Source: a virus. From it: 26,150 nucleotides of DNA. The notes below the pieces were generated by a model. The model had not been told where the DNA came from, did no database searches, and saw only the letters and a list, made by a program, of their open reading frames with translations. Positions 1 to 8,064 of this stretch are shown here, one piece after another (position 1 is the stretch's first letter; each line of letters begins with the position of its first letter). The translations under genes were made by a program, and so were the position numbers. Location: IMG/VR virus record IMGVR_UViG_3300018080_001458, positions 1 through 26,150 of that record; one strand, written 5' to 3'.

Positions 1-3
1 GTG

Positions 4-61
4 CATGGAAACCGATGAACCACGCAATGAATCAACCGGGGAGGTCGGCGCGGTTTCCATG
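4..61. repeat. 11-base inverted repeat at the end of the last sugar gene
   Basis: CATGGAAACCG (4-14) is the exact reverse complement of 51-61, with a 36-base spacer. It covers the stop of the last glycosyltransferase gene. It could fold in the transcript, but the spacer is long and no U-run follows inside the window. The short stretch before base 32 shows no supported gene. Confidence 0.4.
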
Positions 62-1318
62 TCTAGGAGTGATCCACTTAATCGGAACGTTGCTGACAGA
101 CAAGATACGTTGGCGGTGATTTAGAAATCTTTCTGGGTCACCGCCTTCTTTTACGTTCGAATCCACGCACCTTGCATAGTCTAACTTCTTATTGACACTT
201 GCATCAAAAGCTACGAGTCTTATTTCTGTTGTGTCAAACTTCTGTGCTAGCTTAATTGCACAGACAACTGTCAACGACATTGAGTGTGCTCCACCTAACT
301 CAGCCGGATTATAGATAATCTTTCGTGGGAATAATGAATAATGTTTCGCGGCTTGTACTGAGACTAGAAGTGTACCATATTGTGGTAAGCACCTATTCCT
401 AAGTGTCTCATCTTGTTGCATGACATATAGTGGATTTTGTAAATCAAGTGATTCAATCTTGTGGATTGATTCATTGATACAGATTATGGGCGCATGAGGA
501 TCTGTAAAAATTCTATGTGTAACATTATCAAGACTCGGCCCTTTTCCAATAATATAACAACTTGTATGCCTGAATATTGGTTCAATAGTCTCTAGTGGAA
601 GATTTGTGTCAGTCTGTGGGAACCACCGCTGTTCACCTTTAACTCTGATGAAATGTTCATCAAGAAATTTCATAGCATCATGATTACGTCTTACTAAAGT
701 AAATGAACCATCCGAGTGAAAACGAAGTCTTTGATTTTCTATGATAGTCGGAACATTTTCTTTAGATCCAACCTTCCTTTTGAAACGTCTGCTGGCTTGT
801 TGATGCTCAATAACCGGATCGCCCGAATCTTTCATAATATCAAAGATTTGTGTATATTGTGGTGGTGAGACTTCCACTCTCAGATTCTTGTCCTCTTTGA
901 TTGCTTGATCAAGAGTAACTTGATCCCACGAACCTGGATGCTTTGTTTGGATATGAAGCCACCTGTGAACCAGTCTATGGACTCGCTCATTATTTCTGAG
1001 GAAAATGGTTCCTGACAACAATTCTTTTCCTCTAAGATAATGAACAGAAACATCGACAAAAGAGTCTAGTGAGTCATAAAAACTTGGATACTGATAAATA
1101 ACAGCATCAGCATCGATATACAGTAAATCCTGGTTCGGGAACCGATTTAACATATCAAGGATGAACTCTGGCTTGATTGCAATATTCGCTAACCAATGAC
1201 CCCGACTCTCATAACCATGAACATAATAATTTAATCCTAGCCTATCAATCGAAGCAACAAGATTCTGTATCTCCTGTTCGTAAGGAGTATTCTTAGTATA
1301 GTAAGCAACGATAATCAT
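32..1318 (-). CDS. Two-domain protein: GT-A glycosyltransferase plus GKGPSLD (DUF115-like) domain
   Basis: A 428-residue fusion. The first part (about 1-230) starts MIIVAYYTKNTPYEQEIQ and carries LLYIDADAVIYQYP (DxD near 69-71), ELLSGTIFLRNN and WDQVTLDQAI, matching nucleotide-diphospho-sugar transferases of the Nucleotid_trans type. The second part (about 250-428) starts YIIGKGPSLD and has ICINES, MSLTVVCAIKLAQKF and RLVAFDAS, lining up with the N-terminal domain of the gene two places upstream. The same domain thus sits here at the C-terminus and there at the N-terminus. It likely builds a short glycan with the two neighbouring enzymes. Confidence 0.7.
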   Translation of the reverse strand: MIIVAYYTKNTPYEQEIQNLVASIDRLGLNYYVHGYESRGHWLANIAIKPEFILDMLNRFPNQDLLYIDADAVIYQYPSFYDSLDSFVDVSVHYLRGKELLSGTIFLRNNERVHRLVHRWLHIQTKHPGSWDQVTLDQAIKEDKNLRVEVSPPQYTQIFDIMKDSGDPVIEHQQASRRFKRKVGSKENVPTIIENQRLRFHSDGSFTLVRRNHDAMKFLDEHFIRVKGEQRWFPQTDTNLPLETIEPIFRHTSCYIIGKGPSLDNVTHRIFTDPHAPIICINESIHKIESLDLQNPLYVMQQDETLRNRCLPQYGTLLVSVQAAKHYSLFPRKIIYNPAELGGAHSMSLTVVCAIKLAQKFDTTEIRLVAFDASVNKKLDYARCVDSNVKEGGDPERFLNHRQRILSVSNVPIKWITPRHGNRADLPG

Positions 1319-2031
1319 TGTTCACTCCACTGTTTGGCATATCTTTGAATCACACGTCGTTTACAAGACATCAAATGTTCTTGGTGCGTGATTTGTTGTT
1401 GTGTATCATGCATCCGATAATAATACAAACACTCTTGAATGTGTCCCCATTTAACACCAGCAAGTACAGAACGCATATTCCAATCTCGATCTTCACTTAC
1501 TATTAACTCCTCATCAAAGAGACCAACTTTTGCAAAAACAGTTTTGCTTGTTAAGATAGATGCACAAACAGGGCCACCTTCTTTGGAATCCACCATATAA
1601 TGTTCTGCCACTAACTTACGCCCTCGAACAGCTTTCATTGACTGAGGTGTTACCATGAACATGTCTGTTGATACAATCATGTTTTCTTCTATAACAGCCA
1701 TTTGTTTCTCAATCTTTGTTGGATGATACCAATCATCAGCATCCAGCCTTGCAATGTATTCTCCTTCAGCCTTACTCAGTGCAATGTTTAAGGCTGCTGG
1801 GCATCCTCTGTGGTTAGTTGTATATAGCTTGATTCGGGCATCATCATACATCAACTCTTTGACGAGTTCTGCTGATCCATCATTACTTCCATCATCAACA
1901 CAAACAATTTCAATGTTTTTATATGTTTGTCTTAGACAACTAAGAAGTGCTCTGGTTAGAAAACGTTTCGCGTCGTAGATAGGCATTAGAATGCTTACTA
2001 ATGGCTTGTTTGTGATTTCTTTGTTGCTCAT
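1315..2031 (-). CDS. GT2-family glycosyltransferase
   Basis: A 238-residue GT2 enzyme: PLVSILMPIYDAKRF, IVCVDDGSNDGS, RLDADDWYHP (DxD near 98), and SEDRDWNMRSVLAG. It is clearly related to the GT2 half of the preceding gene product, including the shared ends (YYYYR...H...Q then a basic helix), so the two arose by duplication. AAGGA at good spacing supports the ATG at 2031. The first 30 codons, including the first strand and nucleotide-binding segment, are written over the end of the preceding gene in another frame. It overlaps the next gene by ATGA. Confidence 0.78.
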   Translation of the reverse strand: MSNKEITNKPLVSILMPIYDAKRFLTRALLSCLRQTYKNIEIVCVDDGSNDGSAELVKELMYDDARIKLYTTNHRGCPAALNIALSKAEGEYIARLDADDWYHPTKIEKQMAVIEENMIVSTDMFMVTPQSMKAVRGRKLVAEHYMVDSKEGGPVCASILTSKTVFAKVGLFDEELIVSEDRDWNMRSVLAGVKWGHIQECLYYYRMHDTQQQITHQEHLMSCKRRVIQRYAKQWSEQ

Positions 2032-3178
2032 GATTCATCCTTAGAGTTATTTGTTTTTCGTGTCTCCGATAATAGTAATAAACGTCAGGAATAAATCCCC
2101 AATTAACACCAGCAATACACGCTCGCATATTCCATTCACCATCAGAAGCTGCAAGTAATGAGACATCGAAACCACCAACTAAATCATAAACACGTTTCCA
2201 AGCGACTATCGTTGCGTTTACAGGGCCATCATTAACACTACCGCGCATATATGTGTGTTCTTTCATGTGAGTATTTGGGCAAACTCTTCTGGTCTTATCA
2301 TCATAGACCCACTCCATTCGACATGTAACTAAATCTTTCTGTGGATTAGACTGTAAATATGTGACACAATCTAAGAGTCTTGATGGATGATCCCAATCAT
2401 CAGCGTCTAGTCTAGCAATAATTTGACCACATGACATATCCAAACAAGTGTTTCTTGCCGTTGGACAGCCCAAATGTGGTATTTGTCTTAACCTAATACG
2501 ATAATCTTTATCAGCATATTGTTTGGCAATATTGTAAGTGTTATCCTTGGAACCATCATCAACAATACACAATTCCCAATTCGTATGTAATTGAGCTTGA
2601 ACACTTTTAATTGCATCTGCAATATAAGTAGACGCATTATATGCTGGCATCATTATACTAACTAAAGGAATTGTTCGGTGTTCAAAAATAGCTGTTACTT
2701 GCTCCTTGATTAGTGTTTCTTTAATCTGATTACTAATCTTAGTATATCCATCAGAATTGGTTCCCTCTCCACGAATCTCTTTGACAGATTCAGCATATCC
2801 TGTTCTTTTATCAATAGCATCAAATCCTACGAAGTGAATAATCTCAGCACCAAGAGTCTTAAGTACTTGTATTGCGACAACTGCTGTTGAAAAGAGATTT
2901 TTGGCATGTATGCCTTTACGCCAAACGAACACGTTGTCTATTTTGATATGACTGTGCTCATGTTTACGCAGTAGCGTGATGGAAGGATCAAGAGACAGTT
3001 CATATTTGTGTAAAACCTCATAGTCTATAGCTATGGCATATTTACATTGTTTAATCAGGAAAGCTGTTTCGTTGATACAAACAATCGGGCCTGTGGCTTT
3101 ACTCCAGTCATAATAATCTAAACTCGGGCCTTTACCAACCAACCAAACTTCTTTAGGGAGTGATATGTTTTCCCGCAT
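1940..3178 (-). CDS. Two-domain protein: GKGPSLD (DUF115-like) domain plus GT2 glycosyltransferase
   Basis: A 412-residue fusion. Residues 1-150 carry VWLVGKGPSLD (11-21), ICINET, STAVVAIQVLKTLGAE and HFVGFDAI, resembling DUF115/MptE-like domains (including flagellin Maf glycosyltransferases) and, more loosely, the GNGPSL motif of GT42 sialyltransferases. Residues about 168-400 are a GT2 domain: VSIMMPAYNAS, CIVDDGSKDN, RLDADDWDHP (DxD near 258) and SDGEWNMRACIAG. It probably adds two sugars or reads a sugar-lipid acceptor. Its last 92 bases overlap the next gene out of phase. It belongs to a second sugar cassette at the left of the window. Confidence 0.72.
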   Translation of the reverse strand: MRENISLPKEVWLVGKGPSLDYYDWSKATGPIVCINETAFLIKQCKYAIAIDYEVLHKYELSLDPSITLLRKHEHSHIKIDNVFVWRKGIHAKNLFSTAVVAIQVLKTLGAEIIHFVGFDAIDKRTGYAESVKEIRGEGTNSDGYTKISNQIKETLIKEQVTAIFEHRTIPLVSIMMPAYNASTYIADAIKSVQAQLHTNWELCIVDDGSKDNTYNIAKQYADKDYRIRLRQIPHLGCPTARNTCLDMSCGQIIARLDADDWDHPSRLLDCVTYLQSNPQKDLVTCRMEWVYDDKTRRVCPNTHMKEHTYMRGSVNDGPVNATIVAWKRVYDLVGGFDVSLLAASDGEWNMRACIAGVNWGFIPDVYYYYRRHEKQITLRMNHEQQRNHKQAISKHSNAYLRRETFSNQSTS

Positions 3179-3587
3179 CTTGACATTCCTTACAATCTCC
3201 TAAAGTTACGATAGTCCTATTTAACAGACAATTACGAATAGATTTGTTGCCCCCACAACAATTACGAACAATAACTTTAACATCAAGATGTTTACACTCT
3301 TCAAGGATAGGTTCAAAGATGCTTGGATTTAATTTGGATCTTTTATATCCTTCAGGCGGGGTTGCTGATTTGGGGTTCGAGATAACAACAATAGTTCCAT
3401 TTGGATTGTTTCTTGTTCTCATACTGTCTCTCCATAAAGAATTAAGATAGTTATGGTCGACATCGGTCAGCTCGATCACCACCGACGTATCATCATTGAT
3501 AGCCATCTCCCGGTAGCGTTCTAACATTTCCGGCTGGTTAAGCCGTTCAGCGCGGGCTTTGACTGCTGATATTTTGACGGTTTTCAT
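3153..3587 (-). CDS. Unknown small protein with C-terminal cysteine cluster
   Basis: A 144-residue protein starting basic and helical (KTVKISAVKARAERLNQPEMLERY), then alpha/beta (TIVVISNPKS; LDVKVIVRNCC), with six cysteines near the end: EECKH, NCCGG, RNC, GDCKECQ. The closing CX2C and nearby cysteines could form a metal site. I do not recognise a family. It starts with an ATGA overlap with the cysteine-rich gene, and its end overlaps the following glycosyltransferase start by 26 bases. Confidence 0.5.
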   Translation of the reverse strand: MKTVKISAVKARAERLNQPEMLERYREMAINDDTSVVIELTDVDHNYLNSLWRDSMRTRNNPNGTIVVISNPKSATPPEGYKRSKLNPSIFEPILEECKHLDVKVIVRNCCGGNKSIRNCLLNRTIVTLGDCKECQDAGKHITP

Positions 3588-4177
3588 GTAGCCTCCGTGA
3601 CGACAATATTTGTAATGCTAACTCTGTAGGGTGCGGGACTCGGTAGTGCGCATCCGTTAATACTTGTGTCTGTATAATTCCCTACAGGAGTATTTCCTGT
3701 CGTTTTCGCAGTGGTGAGGTCGACTATATACCATACCATGCCGACGCTGAACAAAATTGTCCATTTGCAGTTAATTGTGTCCAGACCCAGCTGAAATGTG
3801 ACGTTATATGTGTGTAAGTCACATACACATAATGACACAGGGTCCTCTCCCGGAGGAGGAACCCACCTGCATGTCGCCTCAGCGGCCTCCACCGTCTGAT
3901 TTACTGATGTACTGCACTGTCCGTTACAGAATGTGGCTGGCATATATTCGTCGCAATCACCATCTATAAATTCCTCTATTTCAATATCAAAGCTGACGTT
4001 ATATTCATCCAGCAACCCGCCACATTCCTCAACAACCCCGTTATAAAGATTGGCCCAGCTTTCACCTTCATCATCACCGCATGGGCAGGAGCATGGGGCT
4101 GACTGACAAGCAACCCCACATTTGAGGACACCATCAATACAACACCAATCTTGACATTCTAAAATAACTGTAGCCAT
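3584..4177 (-). CDS. Cysteine-rich tail-region protein
   Basis: A 197-residue protein with 17 cysteines, eight of them in the first 33 residues (CQDWCC, then CGVACQSAPCSCPC). No signal peptide is seen. The C-terminal half is beta-rich (YNVTFQLGLDT; TILFSVGMVWYIVDL). No known metal-site spacing stands out. It could bind metal ions or form disulfides once the particle is released; similar cysteine density is rare in phage tail proteins. It starts on the TAATG of the tail-tip gene, so it is probably made with it. Function unknown. Confidence 0.6.
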   Translation of the reverse strand: MATVILECQDWCCIDGVLKCGVACQSAPCSCPCGDDEGESWANLYNGVVEECGGLLDEYNVSFDIEIEEFIDGDCDEYMPATFCNGQCSTSVNQTVEAAEATCRWVPPPGEDPVSLCVCDLHTYNVTFQLGLDTINCKWTILFSVGMVWYIVDLTTAKTTGNTPVGNYTDTSINGCALPSPAPYRVSITNIVVTEAT

Positions 4178-7100
4178 TATGTTGGATCTTCTGTTAGGAT
4201 TTGGAAATCATGGACAATTCCACGAATCAGTTTGAATGACTTCCATTTATAGGTAATAACTACATTTCCGTCCGAATCACATTCAATCAAGTCAACATAA
4301 CGAATAGCATTAGCTCCAGTGTAATCCTCTACGTAGTCATCATTGTCAACGACTAAGAAGGTCTCAGTGTGGACAACATCCCCACCATAGGACACTGTGA
4401 TCTTGACATTATCATCACCTGACCCTCCATCAATATACCAATAGCCTTCATAGTCACCATCACCATCAAATGTGATTGTTGCTATTTCTGAATCATCATC
4501 ATAATCATACAATTTATCATTTTGATCTGAGCTTGCTAACGACACTGTAGCTGTTTGATTTGCGGGGCCTGTTACTTTGATTCCGAAATTACCTGTTGTA
4601 CCTCTGACAACTTGTGTGTCTGAGTCAGGTGCAGTGACAATTTCAAGTACGCTAGTCGTACCATCAATATAAAATACAGGAGACTCACCATCTTGTATTT
4701 CATATTTTTTCTCTTCATCAACCAATGATACTTGAATCACTCCTTTAGCAGACGTTGTTCCGTTGGATATAGACACATAGCCTTGCCAATGACCGTCTCG
4801 AATACGTATGACATTTGTGTCTATGATGTCATCATCATCTGTGCTGTTTAATGTGACATCAGCATCAACGGATACGCCGAATCTTCTGTCTCGATTATTA
4901 TACACATACACATCCACAAGAAAATTTGTTTCTCTTGTTACATTTTCTCTATCCAATATTACAACAAAATAAAGACCTTGTTCTTTTGTTCTTTGTGTTA
5001 TTATATTATCATGACTCTCACAATCAATTACATAATCTGTTTCAATTAGACCTGCAGCTGGGCTTATTGGTGGACCGTTATAGTCATCTATAAGATGGTT
5101 TGGATCACCTGCCCAATAACCAACATCCTCACAAGGTTCTTGTGTGCTATCGTTATCACCGTCTTTAGATGCTATTTCAAGGAGTAATTCAACAGAACTA
5201 TTTGCAGTATTATGTGTAGCTGTTTGTATAAAGCTCCTAAGTATATTATTACTGATTATTGGTGTATTTAATGTAACACAATCCAAAGTTTCCAGGTCTA
5301 AGACACTTAATGGTGATGTCTGTCTAAGTGTTCTCCATACGTTTGAGTAACGATAACCCCAAAACGTAGCACTTAATTCTACAAGCTCTTGGCTGTTATA
5401 GATAAAGAAATCAAACTCTTTCCTTATAGACCCATACATAGCTTCATTATTTTGATAATGGTATTCTCGATTTGTGAAGCCCGCCCTACCAGTATAATCC
5501 TTGCTCCAAATAGCCACGAACCTTGTAACAAGCTCACTGTAACTAGAGAAACCATAGATAAGACTTTCTCTCATTATGGAATCATTATCAGCTGTCATTT
5601 CACTCGTAGGTGTTTCCGATAGGTATCTGATAAAGACAACGCCAGATCTAATAATCAAGGCACATCGAGCTTGCCATGCTATATTTTTACACAACTCTAG
5701 CACATTACCAACATCAAACAGGCAGAAATTTGATGGCATATCTGTGAGTTTGAGTGCCACAGACTCAAAACTAGCTGTATCAACCTCAAGTGCTGTATAT
5801 GTTTCAATTAACCACTTGATTGCATTTGCTGTATTATTTGTTAATGTAGATGTAAATGATACAAAAATCTGTGAACCATCCCATTTTTCACAGTCTTTCT
5901 CTTCTAATGGTTCCACAATCTCAATGGCTGTTGTTTCATATCCGTTAATTGTTTTAGAGAGATGTTTAGTATAGTAAGATGAAGGGATAGGTTCCAGTGA
6001 TTTAACTGTTTTAATGTCCTCTGTGGCAGTTGTCGTGTGTTTAATAAATCCTATTAGTGTACCTTGATTGTCTCTAATTAAGGCTGGAAATCTGGTTCGT
6101 GTGATTTTCTTCTGTCGATAGTCTTCAGCCTCCACTTCTCTATATGCACAGACTTCGTGAATCTGAGTTGCAGGAAACTGATTACAAACATAAATATCTG
6201 TATCACCAGACCTATATCTTACTATTGATCCTATTGGTAACTGCCAAGAGTCGGGTGTGACAACCGATGATGGATAATTTGTCCCTATAATTTTTTCAAA
6301 CCCAGGATAATCATATGCCTCTGTACCTGGTATTTCAAAAGAAACATTCCACGCCGTTCGTGGCCATTTTGCCACCTCACTAATTGTATCTCCCGCATCT
6401 AAAAATACTTCTGTTGTGGAATTGGTCGGTGTCCAGGATTTTAGAAACGTACATTTTTGACCTTCTTGTTTAACACAATAATTAACCATGTTGCCGTAGG
6501 TGGCGTGATTTACGTGGCAAAAGAAACCTTGTATTGAGTCCGTTCCTGTTATCCAACATTCAGATGCATCAGTAAAATCACTATTTTCTCTTGTGTCCAC
6601 AGCTATATTTGTGAATGCAGGAACGTTCTTTTGGCTAATAATAAATGTTCTTGTGCCTTCTGTAATTGAACCAGAAAATCTTAATCCATTGATTAAGACT
6701 ATGATACTTTCATCACGTGGAAATTCATAATTATCATCAATGATAAAAGATGAAGATTCATTTGTTAAAGTTGTTAAAAGTCTTCCATATTCAAAACTCT
6801 GAACAGGAATTGCAGGAACCTTTATGACCGTTCCGAATGCTAGAGGCCAGGCTTGACCTGCATCTTCAGCGTTACCCTCATAGCTATCTCCCGCTGGAAT
6901 ATATCCATATTCACGCTCCTCGACTCTTGATTCGATGGATAGTGATAGATGTCTTTCATGTTCTAACCATGTTGCATCACCAACTAGCTTACCTTTCATA
7001 AGTGTGATAACGTTACTATCGGCAAGACCATCATAATGTTGATAAACAGTGCATTCAGTCCCAATAACACTTTCTATATTAAGCAATTCTTTTAGGGAGC

Positions 7101-7344
7101 CATCGGCATCTGATAAAAGAATCGAGATTGTACTTATATCATTAGGTTGTGATATTGTCAATTCTTGTTGAAATGATCCTGTTGTAATCAGTAGTGGCTT
7201 ACAAACATTTCCATTAAATGTATATACCTGGTCACAATAATATTCATCACCAGAAGCCCATTCTATCTTGATGATGTTAAATGGCTTGCTACCATATTGT
7301 GTCTGTATTTCTGTTAAAGCGTTGCCCGTAATACCTTTAGTCAT
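4177..7344 (-). CDS. Large tail-tip protein with C-terminal Ig-like domains
   Basis: A 1055-residue protein. The N-terminal part (1-200) is beta-rich with GDATWLEHERHLSLSIESRV and AWPLAFGTVIKVPAIPV, a pattern of siphophage tail-tip or baseplate hub proteins (DUF2163/BR0599-like proteins have similar features). The middle (about 200-740) has many aromatic and strand-rich parts. Around 770-1005 there are two Ig-like/filamin-like modules, each ending near a G-Y-W/V motif (WQGYVSIS; YEGYWYIDGG), often found on exposed phage tail proteins. Asp-rich loops could bind calcium. It likely helps in host contact and tail-tip closure. Confidence 0.6.
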   Translation of the reverse strand: MTKGITGNALTEIQTQYGSKPFNIIKIEWASGDEYYCDQVYTFNGNVCKPLLITTGSFQQELTISQPNDISTISILLSDADGSLKELLNIESVIGTECTVYQHYDGLADSNVITLMKGKLVGDATWLEHERHLSLSIESRVEEREYGYIPAGDSYEGNAEDAGQAWPLAFGTVIKVPAIPVQSFEYGRLLTTLTNESSSFIIDDNYEFPRDESIIVLINGLRFSGSITEGTRTFIISQKNVPAFTNIAVDTRENSDFTDASECWITGTDSIQGFFCHVNHATYGNMVNYCVKQEGQKCTFLKSWTPTNSTTEVFLDAGDTISEVAKWPRTAWNVSFEIPGTEAYDYPGFEKIIGTNYPSSVVTPDSWQLPIGSIVRYRSGDTDIYVCNQFPATQIHEVCAYREVEAEDYRQKKITRTRFPALIRDNQGTLIGFIKHTTTATEDIKTVKSLEPIPSSYYTKHLSKTINGYETTAIEIVEPLEEKDCEKWDGSQIFVSFTSTLTNNTANAIKWLIETYTALEVDTASFESVALKLTDMPSNFCLFDVGNVLELCKNIAWQARCALIIRSGVVFIRYLSETPTSEMTADNDSIMRESLIYGFSSYSELVTRFVAIWSKDYTGRAGFTNREYHYQNNEAMYGSIRKEFDFFIYNSQELVELSATFWGYRYSNVWRTLRQTSPLSVLDLETLDCVTLNTPIISNNILRSFIQTATHNTANSSVELLLEIASKDGDNDSTQEPCEDVGYWAGDPNHLIDDYNGPPISPAAGLIETDYVIDCESHDNIITQRTKEQGLYFVVILDRENVTRETNFLVDVYVYNNRDRRFGVSVDADVTLNSTDDDDIIDTNVIRIRDGHWQGYVSISNGTTSAKGVIQVSLVDEEKKYEIQDGESPVFYIDGTTSVLEIVTAPDSDTQVVRGTTGNFGIKVTGPANQTATVSLASSDQNDKLYDYDDDSEIATITFDGDGDYEGYWYIDGGSGDDNVKITVSYGGDVVHTETFLVVDNDDYVEDYTGANAIRYVDLIECDSDGNVVITYKWKSFKLIRGIVHDFQILTEDPT

Positions 7345-7705
7345 CTTTAGTTCCTTCTAGCTCAAGGACAAAACCGTTTTGATTATCTCTAACAACAGTT
7401 TGTTGGGTTGGCCCAGATACAATCTTCATTGACCAATTTTCATTATTATAATCAGTATACTTGATTATGTTACCACCGGCTGTATTGATGAAAGCAATCA
7501 GATTAGTGATTTGTATATCAGTCAACAAGACAAACTGTAAAACGTGTCTATGATTTTGTGCAGGTTTGATGTAAGTATATGCCTTACCTGAAATCATTGT
7601 ATGTAAGACTAGACCTGTTTCAATAGACTCCCCGTTACCCAATTCGGGATTCGGGAGTTGTAGTGTGTCTGTCGGTGTGTCGTGTGGATAAGATAATGTA
7701 ATCAT
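7337..7705 (-). CDS. Distal tail protein, lambda gpM-like layout (copy 2)
   Basis: A 122-residue relative of the preceding protein by layout: LTDIQITNLIAFINTAGGNI, then YTDYNNENWSMKIVSG, ending in FVLELEGT. The two look like an old tandem duplication. Small proteins in this place usually sit at the tail tip, joining tube and fibre. It overlaps the start of the large tail-tip gene by eight bases. Exact role unknown. Confidence 0.5.
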   Translation of the reverse strand: MITLSYPHDTPTDTLQLPNPELGNGESIETGLVLHTMISGKAYTYIKPAQNHRHVLQFVLLTDIQITNLIAFINTAGGNIIKYTDYNNENWSMKIVSGPTQQTVVRDNQNGFVLELEGTKDD

Positions 7706-8064
7706 GATACTGCCTCTCGAAACTGAAGTGTAACATCATAATTGGCATCATCATGATTTGTTATCAGTTCATTCGGATTGCTGATAAGAAAACCATTTCT
7801 TGTTGTGCCAAGATGATCTTCCCATGTGAGAAGTAGACCTGCCTTACTGAGAATGAATGTTCGAAGATCATCAACTGTCTCCTTCTTAACTTCAATGAAC
7901 TTGTATAAATATATTTTGAGTTCCTTACGATTAGAAACTCTTACAATATTTATATAGTTGCTTGAAGATCGATGTACTATTTGTCCTTTGTCTCTAGTGA
8001 CAGTATCATTGAAACTAGGACTTCGTAATTGAATACTCGTTGAACCTTCAGTTATTGTAAACAT
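7702..8064 (-). CDS. Distal tail protein, lambda gpM-like layout (copy 1)
   Basis: A 120-residue beta-rich protein directly after the tape measure gene. The layout is N-terminal strands, KKETVDDLRTFILSKAGLLL (helix, then Gly turn), WEDHLGTTRNGFLI, and a final strand VTLQFREA. This resembles the order of lambda gpM-like minor tail proteins (a helix followed by a Gly turn, a Trp/Asp loop, and a closing strand), but identity is too low for certainty. It overlaps the next gene, which has the same layout, by four bases. Confidence 0.5.
   Translation of the reverse strand: MFTITEGSTSIQLRSPSFNDTVTRDKGQIVHRSSSNYINIVRVSNRKELKIYLYKFIEVKKETVDDLRTFILSKAGLLLTWEDHLGTTRNGFLISNPNELITNHDDANYDVTLQFREAVS

Noticed and set aside
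5576-5974. Plus-strand 132-codon frame opposite the tail-tip gene
   Set aside because: Antisense shadow with Ser-rich, hydrophobic composition; no ribosome site or domain.
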